NCBI RefSeq assembly: GCF_032452875.1
Contig: NC_083877.1
Location: 51,633,724 to 51,697,723 of the forward strand
Origin: Bos javanicus
Lineage: Eukaryota; Chordata; Mammalia; Artiodactyla; Bovidae
Direction of reading: 5' to 3'
DNA length: 64,000 nt
Below, piece after piece: positions 63,524-64,000 of the stretch. Under the pieces are notes generated by a model. The model did no database searches. It was given only the letters and a program-made list of their open reading frames with translations, and had not been told where the DNA came from. Position 1 is the first letter of the stretch. Each line of letters starts with the position of its first letter. A program made the position numbers and the translations under genes.

Positions 63524-64000
63524 GGCAAAGAATAGCAAGGAGAGATTAGAAAGTCTTCCTCAGTGATCAATGCAAAGAAAGAGAGGAAGACAATAGAATG
63601 GGAAAGACTAGACATCTTGTCAAGAAATTTAGAGATACCAAGGGAACATTTCATGCACAATAAAGCACAGAAATGGTGTGGACCTAACAGAAGCAGAAGG
63701 TATTAAGAAGAGGTGGCAAGAATACACAGAAGAACTATACAATAAAGATCCTAATGGCCCAGATAACCACAATGGTGTGATCACTCACCTAGAGCCAGAC
63801 ATCCTGGAATGTGAAATCAAGTGGGCCTTAGGAAGCATCATTATTAACAAAGCTAGTGCAGGTGATAGAATTTCAGAGCTATTTCAAGTCCTAAAAGATG
63901 ATGCTATGAAAGTGCTGCACTCAATATGCCAGCAAATTTTGAAAATTCAGCAGTGGCCACAGGACTGGAAAAGGTCAGTTTTTATTCCAACCCCAAAAAA
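63524..64000 (+). mobile_element. Bov-B LINE, sense, running off the window
   Basis: It starts within CAAAGAATAGCAAGGAGAGA and continues through the region before the RT (ACACAGAAGAACTATACAAT; CTCAATATGCCAGCAAATTT) to the window end. Frameshifts are present. The 3' part lies outside. Confidence 0.9.

Noticed and set aside
1..64000. CRISPR array, bacterial operon, or phage-like island
   Set aside because: No regular spacer-repeat pattern, ribosome binding sites or clustered genes. All regular repetition is mammalian retroposons and microsatellites.

Overview
This is nuclear DNA of a ruminant, most likely a bovid. The evidence is the repeats. Bov-B (RTE-type LINE), Bov-tA and Bov-A/A2 (tRNA-Glu-derived SINEs), CHR-type SINEs and cattle-type L1 3' ends are interleaved with older mammalian MIR, L2, L1M, MER5 and MaLR remnants. 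I see no bacterial-type gene organisation, CRISPR array or RNA gene.

The only protein-coding gene I can support is aquaporin-9 (AQP9), on the minus strand, with its whole coding sequence inside the window. Six exons run from the start codon at 49243 to the stop at 1122. Their coding lengths are 111, 127, 138, 119, 218 and 175 nt, giving 888 nt and a 295-residue protein. Every junction is GT-AG and the reading phase is kept. Both NPA boxes, the aquaglyceroporin Asp after the second box, and the selectivity-filter residues Phe64, Cys213 and Arg219 are present. Introns 1 to 5 are about 31.0, 7.0, 2.0, 2.1 and 5.0 kb.

Layout: 1-1121 is 3' UTR and downstream flank. 1122-49243 is AQP9. 49244 to about 49500 is the 5' UTR and proximal promoter. 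About 49.5-64.0 kb is intergenic and repeat-rich. In human the upstream neighbour of AQP9 is ALDH1A2, but no exon of it was recognised here.

Repeats fill much of the introns and the upstream flank. There are ten Bov-B copies or fragments. One (21844-24956) is about 3.1 kb, near full length, and flanked by an 8-bp target-site duplication (TSD), but its reading frame is broken. Two sit 40 bp apart in intron 2, each with its own TSD. Three are cut off at almost the same point about 1.0 kb from the 3' end. Oppositely oriented Bov-B copies form long inverted repeats in intron 1 and at the right edge. Many SINEs have clear TSDs, and several lie nested in older L1, L2 or MaLR relics, so relative insertion order can be read.

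I did not find an undescribed biological system. The points most worth checking are the Bov-B inverted repeat inside AQP9 intron 1, the clustered Bov-B truncation points, two local duplications of unique-looking sequence, a mariner-type miniature element, and a 13-unit CTG/CAG tract inside a SINE.
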